IMG/VR virus record: IMGVR_UViG_3300010391_000262
Location: 1-44,426 of that record
Length of the DNA: 44,426 bases
DNA from: a virus
Direction: 5' to 3' (one strand)
Translations under genes and position numbers: made by a program
Part shown: positions 37,511-44,426 of the stretch, piece after piece
Layout of the letters: each line of letters starts with the position of its first letter
Numbering within the stretch: the stretch's first letter is position 1
Notes under the pieces: model-generated
The model's database searches: none
Seen by the model: only the letters and a program-made list of their open reading frames with translations
What the model was told of the DNA's origin: nothing

Positions 37511-39364
37511 GTGGGCCGATTCGTCCTCGTGCCGAGCGGGCAGTTCCCTGGGCAGGTGGGCCTGTCGGCCTTTACCCCGTCGACGAGCGCGCGGCAGACG
37601 GCGACGGCGGGGCGCTTTCAACTGGCGCCGCCCAACCTCTCGGTGGCCACGGCCCCGGCCGAGGCGGCCGCGGGACTGCCCACCGGAGCCGTGCCCCTCG
37701 CGCTCCCGGGGCAGCTGATTCCGGCCGGGCCCGCCGGGGCCAACTTGGGCGTGAGTCCTGATGCGCTTCTCACGGGCGGCGGCCAGCGGTTCCTGCCGAG
37801 CCCGGGCGGCCTAGATGTCGGCGGGGCGTCGATCACCCGCCAGGCCATCACCCCGGCGGCGCGCCCGGGTGGCGGCGTCGGCTCGAGGGCAGCCGAGTCC
37901 GCGGCGGCGGGAACCGCGGCCGAGGAGACGACGCCCACGTTGGCCGCCGGCCAGCAGGCCTTCAACCTCACCGAGAAGGCCGCGAACCAGCTCTTCAACC
38001 CGACCTCGACGTTCCGATCGTTCGTCGACAACCTCACGAGCTCGGGCGCGCCTGCTCCGGCGACCCTCGCCGAGGCGGTGCAGGCCTACCGTGATAGCAA
38101 CGGACAGGACTGGAGCGACCTGTCGGACCTGATGCAGGGCAACCCCGAGCTGGCCTCAGAGATTCCCTCCGTGCTGAGCGGGCCTGCCGCGAGCCTGACC
38201 GAGCTGCTTCAGCCGGTCACGACCGGCGGCCAGACGATCAGCAACATCTCCGACATCCTGGCCGGGTTCCCCGAGCTGGCCGGCCAGATCCCCGCCCTGC
38301 TGGCGGCGGGCGCGGGGCCAGCGGCCGAGGCGGCCAGTCCGCTCCTCGAGGCCGCGGCGACCGGAGCCGGGGCGCTCACCGCCGGGGCGCCGCTCGTCGG
38401 AGCCGCCTTCGACATCGCTCGCGGCCGCGTGCCGGTCGGCTCGGTGCCGGGTCTGCTCACCCAGGCCGGCAAGCTCCTGAAGACGCCCGGGATCAACGAC
38501 ATCTCTGACCTCCTGGCGGGGGCGCCCGAGCTGGCCGGGATCGGAGCCAACATCGGGGCGACGGGCGTGGCTGCTGGCTCAGTCTTCGCCCCGGCCGCCA
38601 CCGCCGGGGCCACGGCCGCAGAGTTGAGCGCCCTGGGAGCCACCGGGGCAGAAATCGCTGGGACCGGCGCGGCTGGTCTCGGGATCGAGGCCGGCCTGCT
38701 GGGCGTGGGCGAGTTGCTCGCCGGCTTGGGGAGTGCCCTGGCCCTGCCGCTCGCGGTCGTCGGCGCCATGTTCTCCAATGACGCCTCCAAGGCGGCCGAG
38801 CAACAGATGAATGAGGCGAGGGAGAAAATGGGCAGCGCCAAAGACGCGCGCACGGCTCTACCCATCATCGCGCGCGCCCCCGACCTGCCCAAGCGGGCCG
38901 AGCCGATTCTGGCGGGCACCGATCCGGCTGCGATCGCCAACCTTGCCTCTGAGGGCACGAATGTCCTCGGCCAGGGCGGCGCGGTGGCGCGTGCCGCCAC
39001 CAATCTGGGCCTGAACGTGCCGTGGCTTCATGCGGCCTACGCCAACGCCTACAACACCTACATGATGGCCATGGTCCGCCTGCAGGGACTGGGCGCGATC
39101 ACGGTCGGCACGGACCCGATGGCGGCCACGCAGAACGCCGAAGGCGTCTTCGAGGGCGGGGGGATCAACTACTCGGCCGGCGGTGTTGGGCTGACCATCC
39201 TGCCGCCGGACTCGATGCGAGGGGTCATCGGCGTAAACCCAGAGCTGCTTGACCGCTACGAGGCGGCCATGGCCCGCTATTTGGGCCAACGTACTGGGCC
39301 GAACCTGCCGGAGCCGACGGGTCCCGACTGGACCGCCCAGGGCCCGGCAGGGCTCGGAGCGTAG
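37511..39364 (+). CDS. Ejection/internal virion protein candidate 1
   Basis: This 617-aa protein starts at the GTG at 37511. It is Ala/Gly/Leu-rich. Hydrophobic, possibly membrane-inserting stretches at about 265-300 and 350-430 (LGIEAGLLGVGELLAGLGSA) suggest a pore-forming ejection protein. A motif of the type SDLLAGxPELAG occurs three times (202-218, 245-261, 329-344). No lysozyme domain is visible. It is the first of a run of large proteins at the end of the late operon. Confidence 0.62.
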   Translation: MGRFVLVPSGQFPGQVGLSAFTPSTSARQTATAGRFQLAPPNLSVATAPAEAAAGLPTGAVPLALPGQLIPAGPAGANLGVSPDALLTGGGQRFLPSPGGLDVGGASITRQAITPAARPGGGVGSRAAESAAAGTAAEETTPTLAAGQQAFNLTEKAANQLFNPTSTFRSFVDNLTSSGAPAPATLAEAVQAYRDSNGQDWSDLSDLMQGNPELASEIPSVLSGPAASLTELLQPVTTGGQTISNISDILAGFPELAGQIPALLAAGAGPAAEAASPLLEAAATGAGALTAGAPLVGAAFDIARGRVPVGSVPGLLTQAGKLLKTPGINDISDLLAGAPELAGIGANIGATGVAAGSVFAPAATAGATAAELSALGATGAEIAGTGAAGLGIEAGLLGVGELLAGLGSALALPLAVVGAMFSNDASKAAEQQMNEAREKMGSAKDARTALPIIARAPDLPKRAEPILAGTDPAAIANLASEGTNVLGQGGAVARAATNLGLNVPWLHAAYANAYNTYMMAMVRLQGLGAITVGTDPMAATQNAEGVFEGGGINYSAGGVGLTILPPDSMRGVIGVNPELLDRYEAAMARYLGQRTGPNLPEPTGPDWTAQGPAGLGA

Positions 39365-39375
39365 GAGAGCCGACG

Positions 39376-40914
39376 ATGGGCGAATGGGACTGGATGAACG
39401 CCGACTGGCTGCAGAGCGTGACCGGCGGCCTGGACACCTCCGGCATCGACCAGGCCATCGGCCTGTTGGATCCGCTGCAGGGCATGAGCTACGGCCCCGT
39501 CAACGACATCTCGGACCTCCTGGCGGGTCAGGGCGCTGGCGGCTACGTTGTCGACACGACGACGGGCCAAGTGATGAGCATGGCGGATGCCTACAAGCTC
39601 GACCCCCAGGCTTTCCTGGCCTCCTTTGAGGGCGGCCTGAACCAGCAGGCGGGCCTCAAGCCCAACCAGATGGCGGACCTCGAGGCCCGCTACAACCAGG
39701 TGTTCGGGGGGCCTGTCTCCACGGGACTCGGCAGTCAGGCAGGGGGCGGCGCCGGGGGCCCGGGGACAGGGACGCAGCCCGCGGCCTCCTTCTCCGATCG
39801 CCTGATGACCCAACTCGAGAAGGACCCGATGAAGACGCTCGGGTTCTTGGCCTCGAGCGGGACCGGCGCCCTGGGCCTGGGCATGATGATCTCGGGCATC
39901 GTGCGCGCCAACGACGGCTCGAGCCAGATCAAGCTGCAGAACGGCCGCACCGTCGCGCTCTCGCCGCAAGAGGCGCAGCTGATGGACATGGTGGTCAGCC
40001 AGGCCCGGAACCAGGCCGATGTCTCGGGGATCCTGCAGCCGGCCGTCACCGGCGCGGCGAGGACAGCCGCCCCGGGTGTTCAGTCGATGCTCAGTGACTC
40101 GGCCATGGCCGCCGCGGCCCAGGCGCGTGGCCAGCGGGGCGTGGCCGAGGCGGGAGCCGACGTGCTCCCGGGCGCCGCGCGGGACATCTACGGCCGCGAC
40201 CTGGCCAACGAGCAGGCGTTGCAGGGCGTCCAGGGCACGGCCATCCGCAACCTCTCGGACCTGCTGGGTGGCACGGCCGCGGGCCCGGCCGCCTACGCCG
40301 GGGACGAGGCCGCGCGCACGGCGGCGCTCGACATCGTCAATAAGGCGCTCGCCGGCAACCAGGCGGCCTCCCCGGCGCTCATGCGGCAAAAGACCGAGGC
40401 CCTGATGGCGCTCGACGCCCGCGCCAAGCAGGAGCTGGGCCAGGGGTACGCCTACTCGACGCCCTACCTCGAGGCCAAGGCCAAGCTCACGCAGCAGTAC
40501 GACGAGGCCATCCAGAGCGACATCCGCTCCCAGATGTCCGCGGCCAACGCGATCGCGCTGCCCCGCTCGCAGTTCGCCGAGAGCGTCCAGGGCAACCGCT
40601 TCGCTCAGGCCGCTGGTGTCGCGGGCAGCACGGGGCGCGGCAGCGGCACCGTCGGCAGCATCTTCGGGACCACTCAGGCTGGCGCGCCGACCTCGGCGGG
40701 CAGCTCGGCGTTTCTCTTGGGCGAGCGGCCGGGGGCGCTGAGTCTGCAGGGCATCGGGCAGCTCGCGCCGATTGGGAGCCAGCAGGCCAACTTGCAGTTC
40801 CAGACGGACGTGGCCAACCGCAACTTCGACTTCACGAGCGCGCAGAACCAGCAGCGGGGCGGCGGGCAGCTCCTGGGCTACTCCTTGGCTCCCTACTTCC
40901 GCTCGATCGTCTGA
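39376..40914 (+). CDS. Ejection/internal virion protein candidate 2
   Basis: This 512-aa protein has a GGAGAG site upstream. It is Gln/Ala/Gly-rich and mainly helical (QAEQSDIRSQMSAANAIAL-type segments). It has one VNDISDLLAG motif near residues 42-51, matching the preceding protein, and an IRNLSDLLGG near 290. The C-terminus is Gln/Asn-rich (QTDVANRNFDFTSAQNQQRG). Likely an internal virion protein. No enzymatic motif is seen. Confidence 0.62.
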   Translation: MGEWDWMNADWLQSVTGGLDTSGIDQAIGLLDPLQGMSYGPVNDISDLLAGQGAGGYVVDTTTGQVMSMADAYKLDPQAFLASFEGGLNQQAGLKPNQMADLEARYNQVFGGPVSTGLGSQAGGGAGGPGTGTQPAASFSDRLMTQLEKDPMKTLGFLASSGTGALGLGMMISGIVRANDGSSQIKLQNGRTVALSPQEAQLMDMVVSQARNQADVSGILQPAVTGAARTAAPGVQSMLSDSAMAAAAQARGQRGVAEAGADVLPGAARDIYGRDLANEQALQGVQGTAIRNLSDLLGGTAAGPAAYAGDEAARTAALDIVNKALAGNQAASPALMRQKTEALMALDARAKQELGQGYAYSTPYLEAKAKLTQQYDEAIQSDIRSQMSAANAIALPRSQFAESVQGNRFAQAAGVAGSTGRGSGTVGSIFGTTQAGAPTSAGSSAFLLGERPGALSLQGIGQLAPIGSQQANLQFQTDVANRNFDFTSAQNQQRGGGQLLGYSLAPYFRSIV

Positions 40915-40924
40915 GGAGGACGAC

Positions 40925-42637
40925 GTGGGCGCATTTGACATGGGCGGCGCGGCGACAGGCCTCGTGGAAGGCCTGACCACGGGCGCAAACCTCGCCCAGA
41001 ACGAGCGCCGGCTCCGTGTGCAGGAGCAGACCGCCGACATGGCGCTCTATCTGAACGGCATTAAGAGCGTGCTCGAGGATCCCGCGACGGCCGGCAGCGT
41101 GAGCCAGATGTTCGAGGCGCGCGGCATGAAGCTCGACCCCGCGATCGTGCAGGCCGGCCAGCAAGGCTTGGACGCCCTCGGCCATCTCACCAACTTCGTG
41201 CTCAACCAGGGCGACATCACGCCCGACGTCGGGCAGGCGATGGCGAAAAACCCGTTCACTGCCAAGATTCTCCAGGGCAAGCCCGAGCTGATGAAGCTGG
41301 TGGCCGAGACCGTCAAGGCCAAGCGGATGGGCGTGAGCCTCAAGGCGTTCAACGACGACGTCGCCCAGTATCAGCAGGCCAACAACGAGCCCGACTGGCA
41401 CGCCGCGGCCGCCCAGGTGGCGCGCACGAAGCCCGAGTACGCCCAGCTCTATCTCGGGGCGGGGCGCGACAACCCCGGGCTCATCCAGGCCGTCGCTCCG
41501 GCCGAGGCCGGTAAGCAGGCGGCGCGCCCGCAAATCTCGACGATTGTGCGGCTGGCCGAGACGGGCCGGATTCATCCGTCCCAGGCCATCGCCGAGCTGG
41601 AGGGCCTGCCCGGCGGGCCCGAGGCCATCCAGCGGTCGGCCGTCCTGCAGGGCTACGCGGCCCAGCTCCGCGCCCAGGGGACCGTGACCGGAACGGCGGC
41701 GGGGGTGCAGACCCCCTTGCCGCCTTCCCCCGTGCCCGCGATGGGGCCGGGGGCGCCGGTCATCCCAGCCGGCCCGCCGGTCCGCAACATCGGGGACGTG
41801 GTCCCCGGCGGGCCAGCCGCCGCCGCCCCACCCGCCGCCGGCGGGCTGCACTTCCCCGGCTTCGAGCCCAAGCTCAACATCGGAGACTTCGGCGCCGGCG
41901 GCACGCCACCCGAGGAGGCCGCTGGCCGGTTCCAGGTTTACCCGCTCGGCGGCGCGAGGATCCCGGGGGCCACGGGCGAGGCCCCGTTGCCGACGGCCGG
42001 CTCGGTGCTCACGAGCGCGCGGGCGGCCGAGCGCGGCCGCCGGAACATCGACGACTACGTTCAGGTGGCGAGCCAAGGCCGCTACAAGACCGCGGCCGAG
42101 GTCCCACCGGAGGACATCGGAGTGCTGTCGTCTGCAATTTCCCTCATGACCGAAGAGGAGCGGGCGCGACGCCCCGAGACCGCGCCATCGATCGCGCAGA
42201 CCGAGGGGGGCCTCGCCACCGTGGACCGGCGCTCGGGCAAGGCCACGCCCGTCACGGGGCCGGGCGGCGAGCAGGCCCAGCCGCCCGCCAAGGGGATGGC
42301 GGCCATCATCAAGAAGGTCGAGGAAGCCGAGCGGGCGAAGATCGGCGGCGCGCCGGCTGCGGCGCCCAAGCCTGGCGGGCGCAGCCTCAGCGACATCGCG
42401 GCCGGGTCGGATGCTGCGGCTGGGCTCAAGAAGCCGGGCGCCGCGCCGGCGGGTGAGACCAAGCCGGTCACGGGCGGCGTCCAGCAGTTCGAGGTCCAGG
42501 CCCCGGCGGCGGGCATGACGGGCAACGCCATGGCGGCCGCGGCCAAGGCCGAAGGCCAGCGCCTCATGCGCAAATACAACCTGAGCCCGCAGGAGGCGGT
42601 CGCAGTTATGCGTACCGCTGGTTGGAATGTTCGGTAG
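40925..42637 (+). CDS. Ejection/internal virion protein candidate 3
   Basis: This 570-aa protein starts at the GTG at 40925, with GAGGAGGAC upstream. It has a helical N-terminal 250 residues (LAQNERRLRVQEQTADMALY, then WHAAAAQVARTKPEYAQLY). A Pro/Gly/Ala-rich low-complexity middle follows (270-380), and then helices again (MAAIIKKVEEAERAK). It ends NLSPQEAVAVMRTAGWNVR. Its 3' end overlaps the LAGLIDADG gene by 11 bp. Internal virion role by position and composition. Confidence 0.62.
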   Translation: MGAFDMGGAATGLVEGLTTGANLAQNERRLRVQEQTADMALYLNGIKSVLEDPATAGSVSQMFEARGMKLDPAIVQAGQQGLDALGHLTNFVLNQGDITPDVGQAMAKNPFTAKILQGKPELMKLVAETVKAKRMGVSLKAFNDDVAQYQQANNEPDWHAAAAQVARTKPEYAQLYLGAGRDNPGLIQAVAPAEAGKQAARPQISTIVRLAETGRIHPSQAIAELEGLPGGPEAIQRSAVLQGYAAQLRAQGTVTGTAAGVQTPLPPSPVPAMGPGAPVIPAGPPVRNIGDVVPGGPAAAAPPAAGGLHFPGFEPKLNIGDFGAGGTPPEEAAGRFQVYPLGGARIPGATGEAPLPTAGSVLTSARAAERGRRNIDDYVQVASQGRYKTAAEVPPEDIGVLSSAISLMTEEERARRPETAPSIAQTEGGLATVDRRSGKATPVTGPGGEQAQPPAKGMAAIIKKVEEAERAKIGGAPAAAPKPGGRSLSDIAAGSDAAAGLKKPGAAPAGETKPVTGGVQQFEVQAPAAGMTGNAMAAAAKAEGQRLMRKYNLSPQEAVAVMRTAGWNVR

Positions 42638-43073
42638 TGACCGGCGCGAGTGGCTGTGTTGGACGGCCGGATTCCTCGATGGCGAGGGGTGCTTCACTCT
42701 CTCTGCCGCGAAGCTCCGCGTCACGGCCTGCCAGAATGATCCCGAGCTCCTGCGATGGTTGCAGGAGCGCGCCGGGGGGCGAATCTATTTGCGGAAACCA
42801 CGCCCCGCCGCGGCCCGGCCAGGCTACTGGGCTCGCCAAGGCCAGAGCGTCTGGCAACTCTGTGGACCCCCAGCAGCCTCCCTGATGGAAGAACTCAAGC
42901 CGCTTATGAGCGCGCGCCGCCAAGTCCAGATCGGGCGGGTCCTAGCGGGCTACGCGGCACGGCCACGGCGCCGCGGATCGGCGACGCGGCGGGACTCCTC
43001 ATCGGCCATCCGTAAGGGCTGGGCCACTCGACGGGCCGGCGCAGACCCACGCCAACTCCGCATCGTCGGCTGA
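42627..43073 (+). CDS. Free-standing LAGLIDADG homing endonuclease
   Basis: This 148-aa protein contains CWTAGFLDGEGCFTLS (11-26), the single LAGLIDADG motif with the Asp-Gly-Glu catalytic turn. A DNA-contact region (NDPELLRWLQERAGGRIYLR) and WQLCGPPAASLMEELKPLMS follow, in the family order. One-motif proteins act as homodimers and cut long asymmetric sites. It is placed between ejection-protein genes with no intron visible, so it is a stand-alone mobile gene. The C-terminus is basic (PRRRGSATRRDS). Confidence 0.85.
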   Translation: MFGSDRREWLCWTAGFLDGEGCFTLSAAKLRVTACQNDPELLRWLQERAGGRIYLRKPRPAAARPGYWARQGQSVWQLCGPPAASLMEELKPLMSARRQVQIGRVLAGYAARPRRRGSATRRDSSSAIRKGWATRRAGADPRQLRIVG

Positions 43074-43074
43074 G

Positions 43075-44426
43075 ATGGCCGACCAGTACGGAGGCGCGCC
43101 GCTCGACCTGACCACAGCCCTGTCCGGCGGCCGCGGCCTGCCCAAGCCTTACCGCCCGCCGGAGGAACCCGTCGACCTCTCGACGGAGCTCGCCAAGGAA
43201 GCCCAGCCGCTCGACCTGTCCTCGGTGCTCGAGGCTGAGCCGCCGAGCCTCATCAGCCGTGCCGCCGGCGCGGCGGGACGCTTCCTCGAACGGCCGGCCG
43301 ATTTCCTGCCATGGCGGGGCACCCCCGGCGCGCGGGATACCGTGGTGGCCGAGCCGCCGACGCCGCCGTCGATGGGCGAGCAGGTCAAGGCGGGGATCCT
43401 GCGCGGCCGCGCGGCAGTCCCGACCGAGGACCTGGGCGCGCTCGAGACCGCCGCCGGGATTGTGACCTCCCCGCTGAGCCAGCTCGAGGGTGAGCGGGCG
43501 CGCGCGGAAGCCGAACCCCAGGCCTTCAAGACGGCCCTGCCGCGGCCGCTGGGCCAGCCCACGATCCAAGCGGACCTCAACCCGCCGTCCTTGGCCTTCG
43601 CACCGCCGGAGCTCGAGCCGGGTCTCCAAGCCTACCTCGAGCGCGAGCGCCGGCGCGGGGAGGATCCCACCGCGGCCGTCGGCCGCGCCGTTGTCCACGG
43701 GATCCGCACGAGCGGCCCGGGCTATCTCGCGCGGGCGCTCTTGACGGCCATGCACGAGGCGGGGCTGCCCGGGATCGACGGGCCAGCGGCGCTGCAGGAG
43801 CTCGATGAGGCCCAGCTCTGGCAGCGCGCGGTGTCGGCCACGGCCCGGTTCGGCGTCGACCTGCCGGTGCTGGCCGCCGGCGCGCGCTTGGGTGCCGCGG
43901 CCGCACCCGGCATCGGGCTGGCGCTCGGCAACGGGATGGTGCACGCCGGCCTCGCCGCCGGCCTCGAGAAGGACGCGGCGATCCGACTGGGCACGGTGGG
44001 CCTGGCGGCGGCGTTGCGCGCCGCGCCCTTCGCGGGGGCCACCGGCACGCAGGCGGGGGTGGCCGCCGCTGGGCGGGAAGCCTTGGCGGGCGCCGAGGGC
44101 AAGCCGGTCAACATCTGGGCGCCTGGGCAGGCGGCGCTCTTCGCCGGCGCAGGTGGGGCCGCGGCTGGCGTGCTCGGCGCGATCGTGCCGCCGGGGGTCC
44201 TACGCAACCTGGTCCAGATCGGCGCGCTGACGACCGTGCCGCCCGCGCTGCAAGGCCAGAACCCCACGGTCAAGGATCTAGTCGAGTCGGGGGTCGAGTT
44301 GGCGGCGATCATGACGGCGATGCGGCTGGCCGGGGTCGCGCTGACGCCCACGCGCGCGCAGATCCGCGAGGTCGGCCCGCGCACGCGGCCGGCCGCCGCG
44401 CCGCCCGAAGCCGAAGCCCCGCCGGC
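43075..44426 (+). CDS. Large membrane-active late protein, open at the window end
   Basis: The ATG at 43075 lies one base after the homing-endonuclease stop. 450 codons are visible with no stop. The first 90 residues are Pro/Asp-rich (PLDLTTALSGGRGLPKPYRP, then PVDLSTELAKEAQPLDLSSV). Hydrophobic stretches follow (ATARFGVDLPVLAAGARLGA, LFAGAGGAAAGVLGAIVPPG), suggesting an ejection protein that inserts in a membrane. The end is cut. If the window is circular, the frame meets TAG at 23-25 after eight more codons, giving 458 aa. Confidence 0.65.
   Translation, partial: MADQYGGAPLDLTTALSGGRGLPKPYRPPEEPVDLSTELAKEAQPLDLSSVLEAEPPSLISRAAGAAGRFLERPADFLPWRGTPGARDTVVAEPPTPPSMGEQVKAGILRGRAAVPTEDLGALETAAGIVTSPLSQLEGERARAEAEPQAFKTALPRPLGQPTIQADLNPPSLAFAPPELEPGLQAYLERERRRGEDPTAAVGRAVVHGIRTSGPGYLARALLTAMHEAGLPGIDGPAALQELDEAQLWQRAVSATARFGVDLPVLAAGARLGAAAAPGIGLALGNGMVHAGLAAGLEKDAAIRLGTVGLAAALRAAPFAGATGTQAGVAAAGREALAGAEGKPVNIWAPGQAALFAGAGGAAAGVLGAIVPPGVLRNLVQIGALTTVPPALQGQNPTVKDLVESGVELAAIMTAMRLAGVALTPTRAQIREVGPRTRPAAAPPEAEAPP

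Overview
This 44.4-kb window reads as the genome, or nearly all of it, of a temperate tailed phage with very high GC. No clearly bacterial gene is visible. Nearly all genes run on the + strand in long, translationally coupled series with ATGA, GTGA or TGATG junctions. The exceptions are a short minus-strand lysogeny block (repressor, small membrane protein, integrase) and a minus-strand pair next to the attachment site (lipoprotein, VRR-NUC nuclease). The capsid protein resembles the N4-gp56/SU10 HK97-fold family. The portal is about 670 aa. There is no tape measure, sheath or major tail protein, and the late region ends in several large Ala/Gly-rich proteins of the internal-virion/ejection type. 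These features point to a short-tailed podovirus-like phage that can lysogenise. The host is unknown. Several lipoproteins and signal peptides, together with a spanin-like gene, suggest a diderm, high-GC bacterium whose tRNA-Thr(CGT) gene serves as the integration target.

Layout. 1-2190 is a lysis cassette: a membrane protein, an M15 peptidase, a two-TM holin candidate, a lipoprotein, and a serine alpha/beta hydrolase that is unusual in this place. 2180-2883 (minus) holds a lipoprotein and a VRR-NUC nuclease. 2930-3105 is attP, with phased arm-type repeats and a 47-bp 3' half of tRNA-Thr(CGT). 3120-4960 (minus) holds the tyrosine integrase, a small membrane protein and a CI-like repressor. 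4961-5081 is the divergent control region, with a sigma70-like rightward promoter that has a palindrome in its spacer.

5082-17011 is the early/accessory region. It includes a Cro/excisionase-like regulator, a DUF6166 protein, an SSB with an acidic tip, a RecB/Cas4-like exonuclease, an LmbU-like protein, a winged-helix initiator candidate with 22-bp iterons inside its gene (likely origin), ParB without ParA, a J-domain protein, an exported HNH-like nuclease, and many small zinc-ribbon or membrane proteins. There is no polymerase, helicase or primase, so replication probably relies on host enzymes recruited by the initiator.

17008-18956 encodes the terminase. Between terminase and portal lies an unusual block (18956-24651) of small Cys-rich proteins and four candidate virion appendage proteins, one with 66-residue repeats and one with an IPT/TIG domain. 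24652-33097 holds the portal, scaffold, capsid and head accessory genes. 33265-37506 holds connector, tail and fibre genes, including a fibre-like protein with a secretory signal peptide. 37511 to the end holds ejection-type proteins interrupted by a LAGLIDADG homing endonuclease. The last ORF runs off the end, and its frame would close at position 25 if the ends are joined, so the molecule may be circular or circularly permuted.
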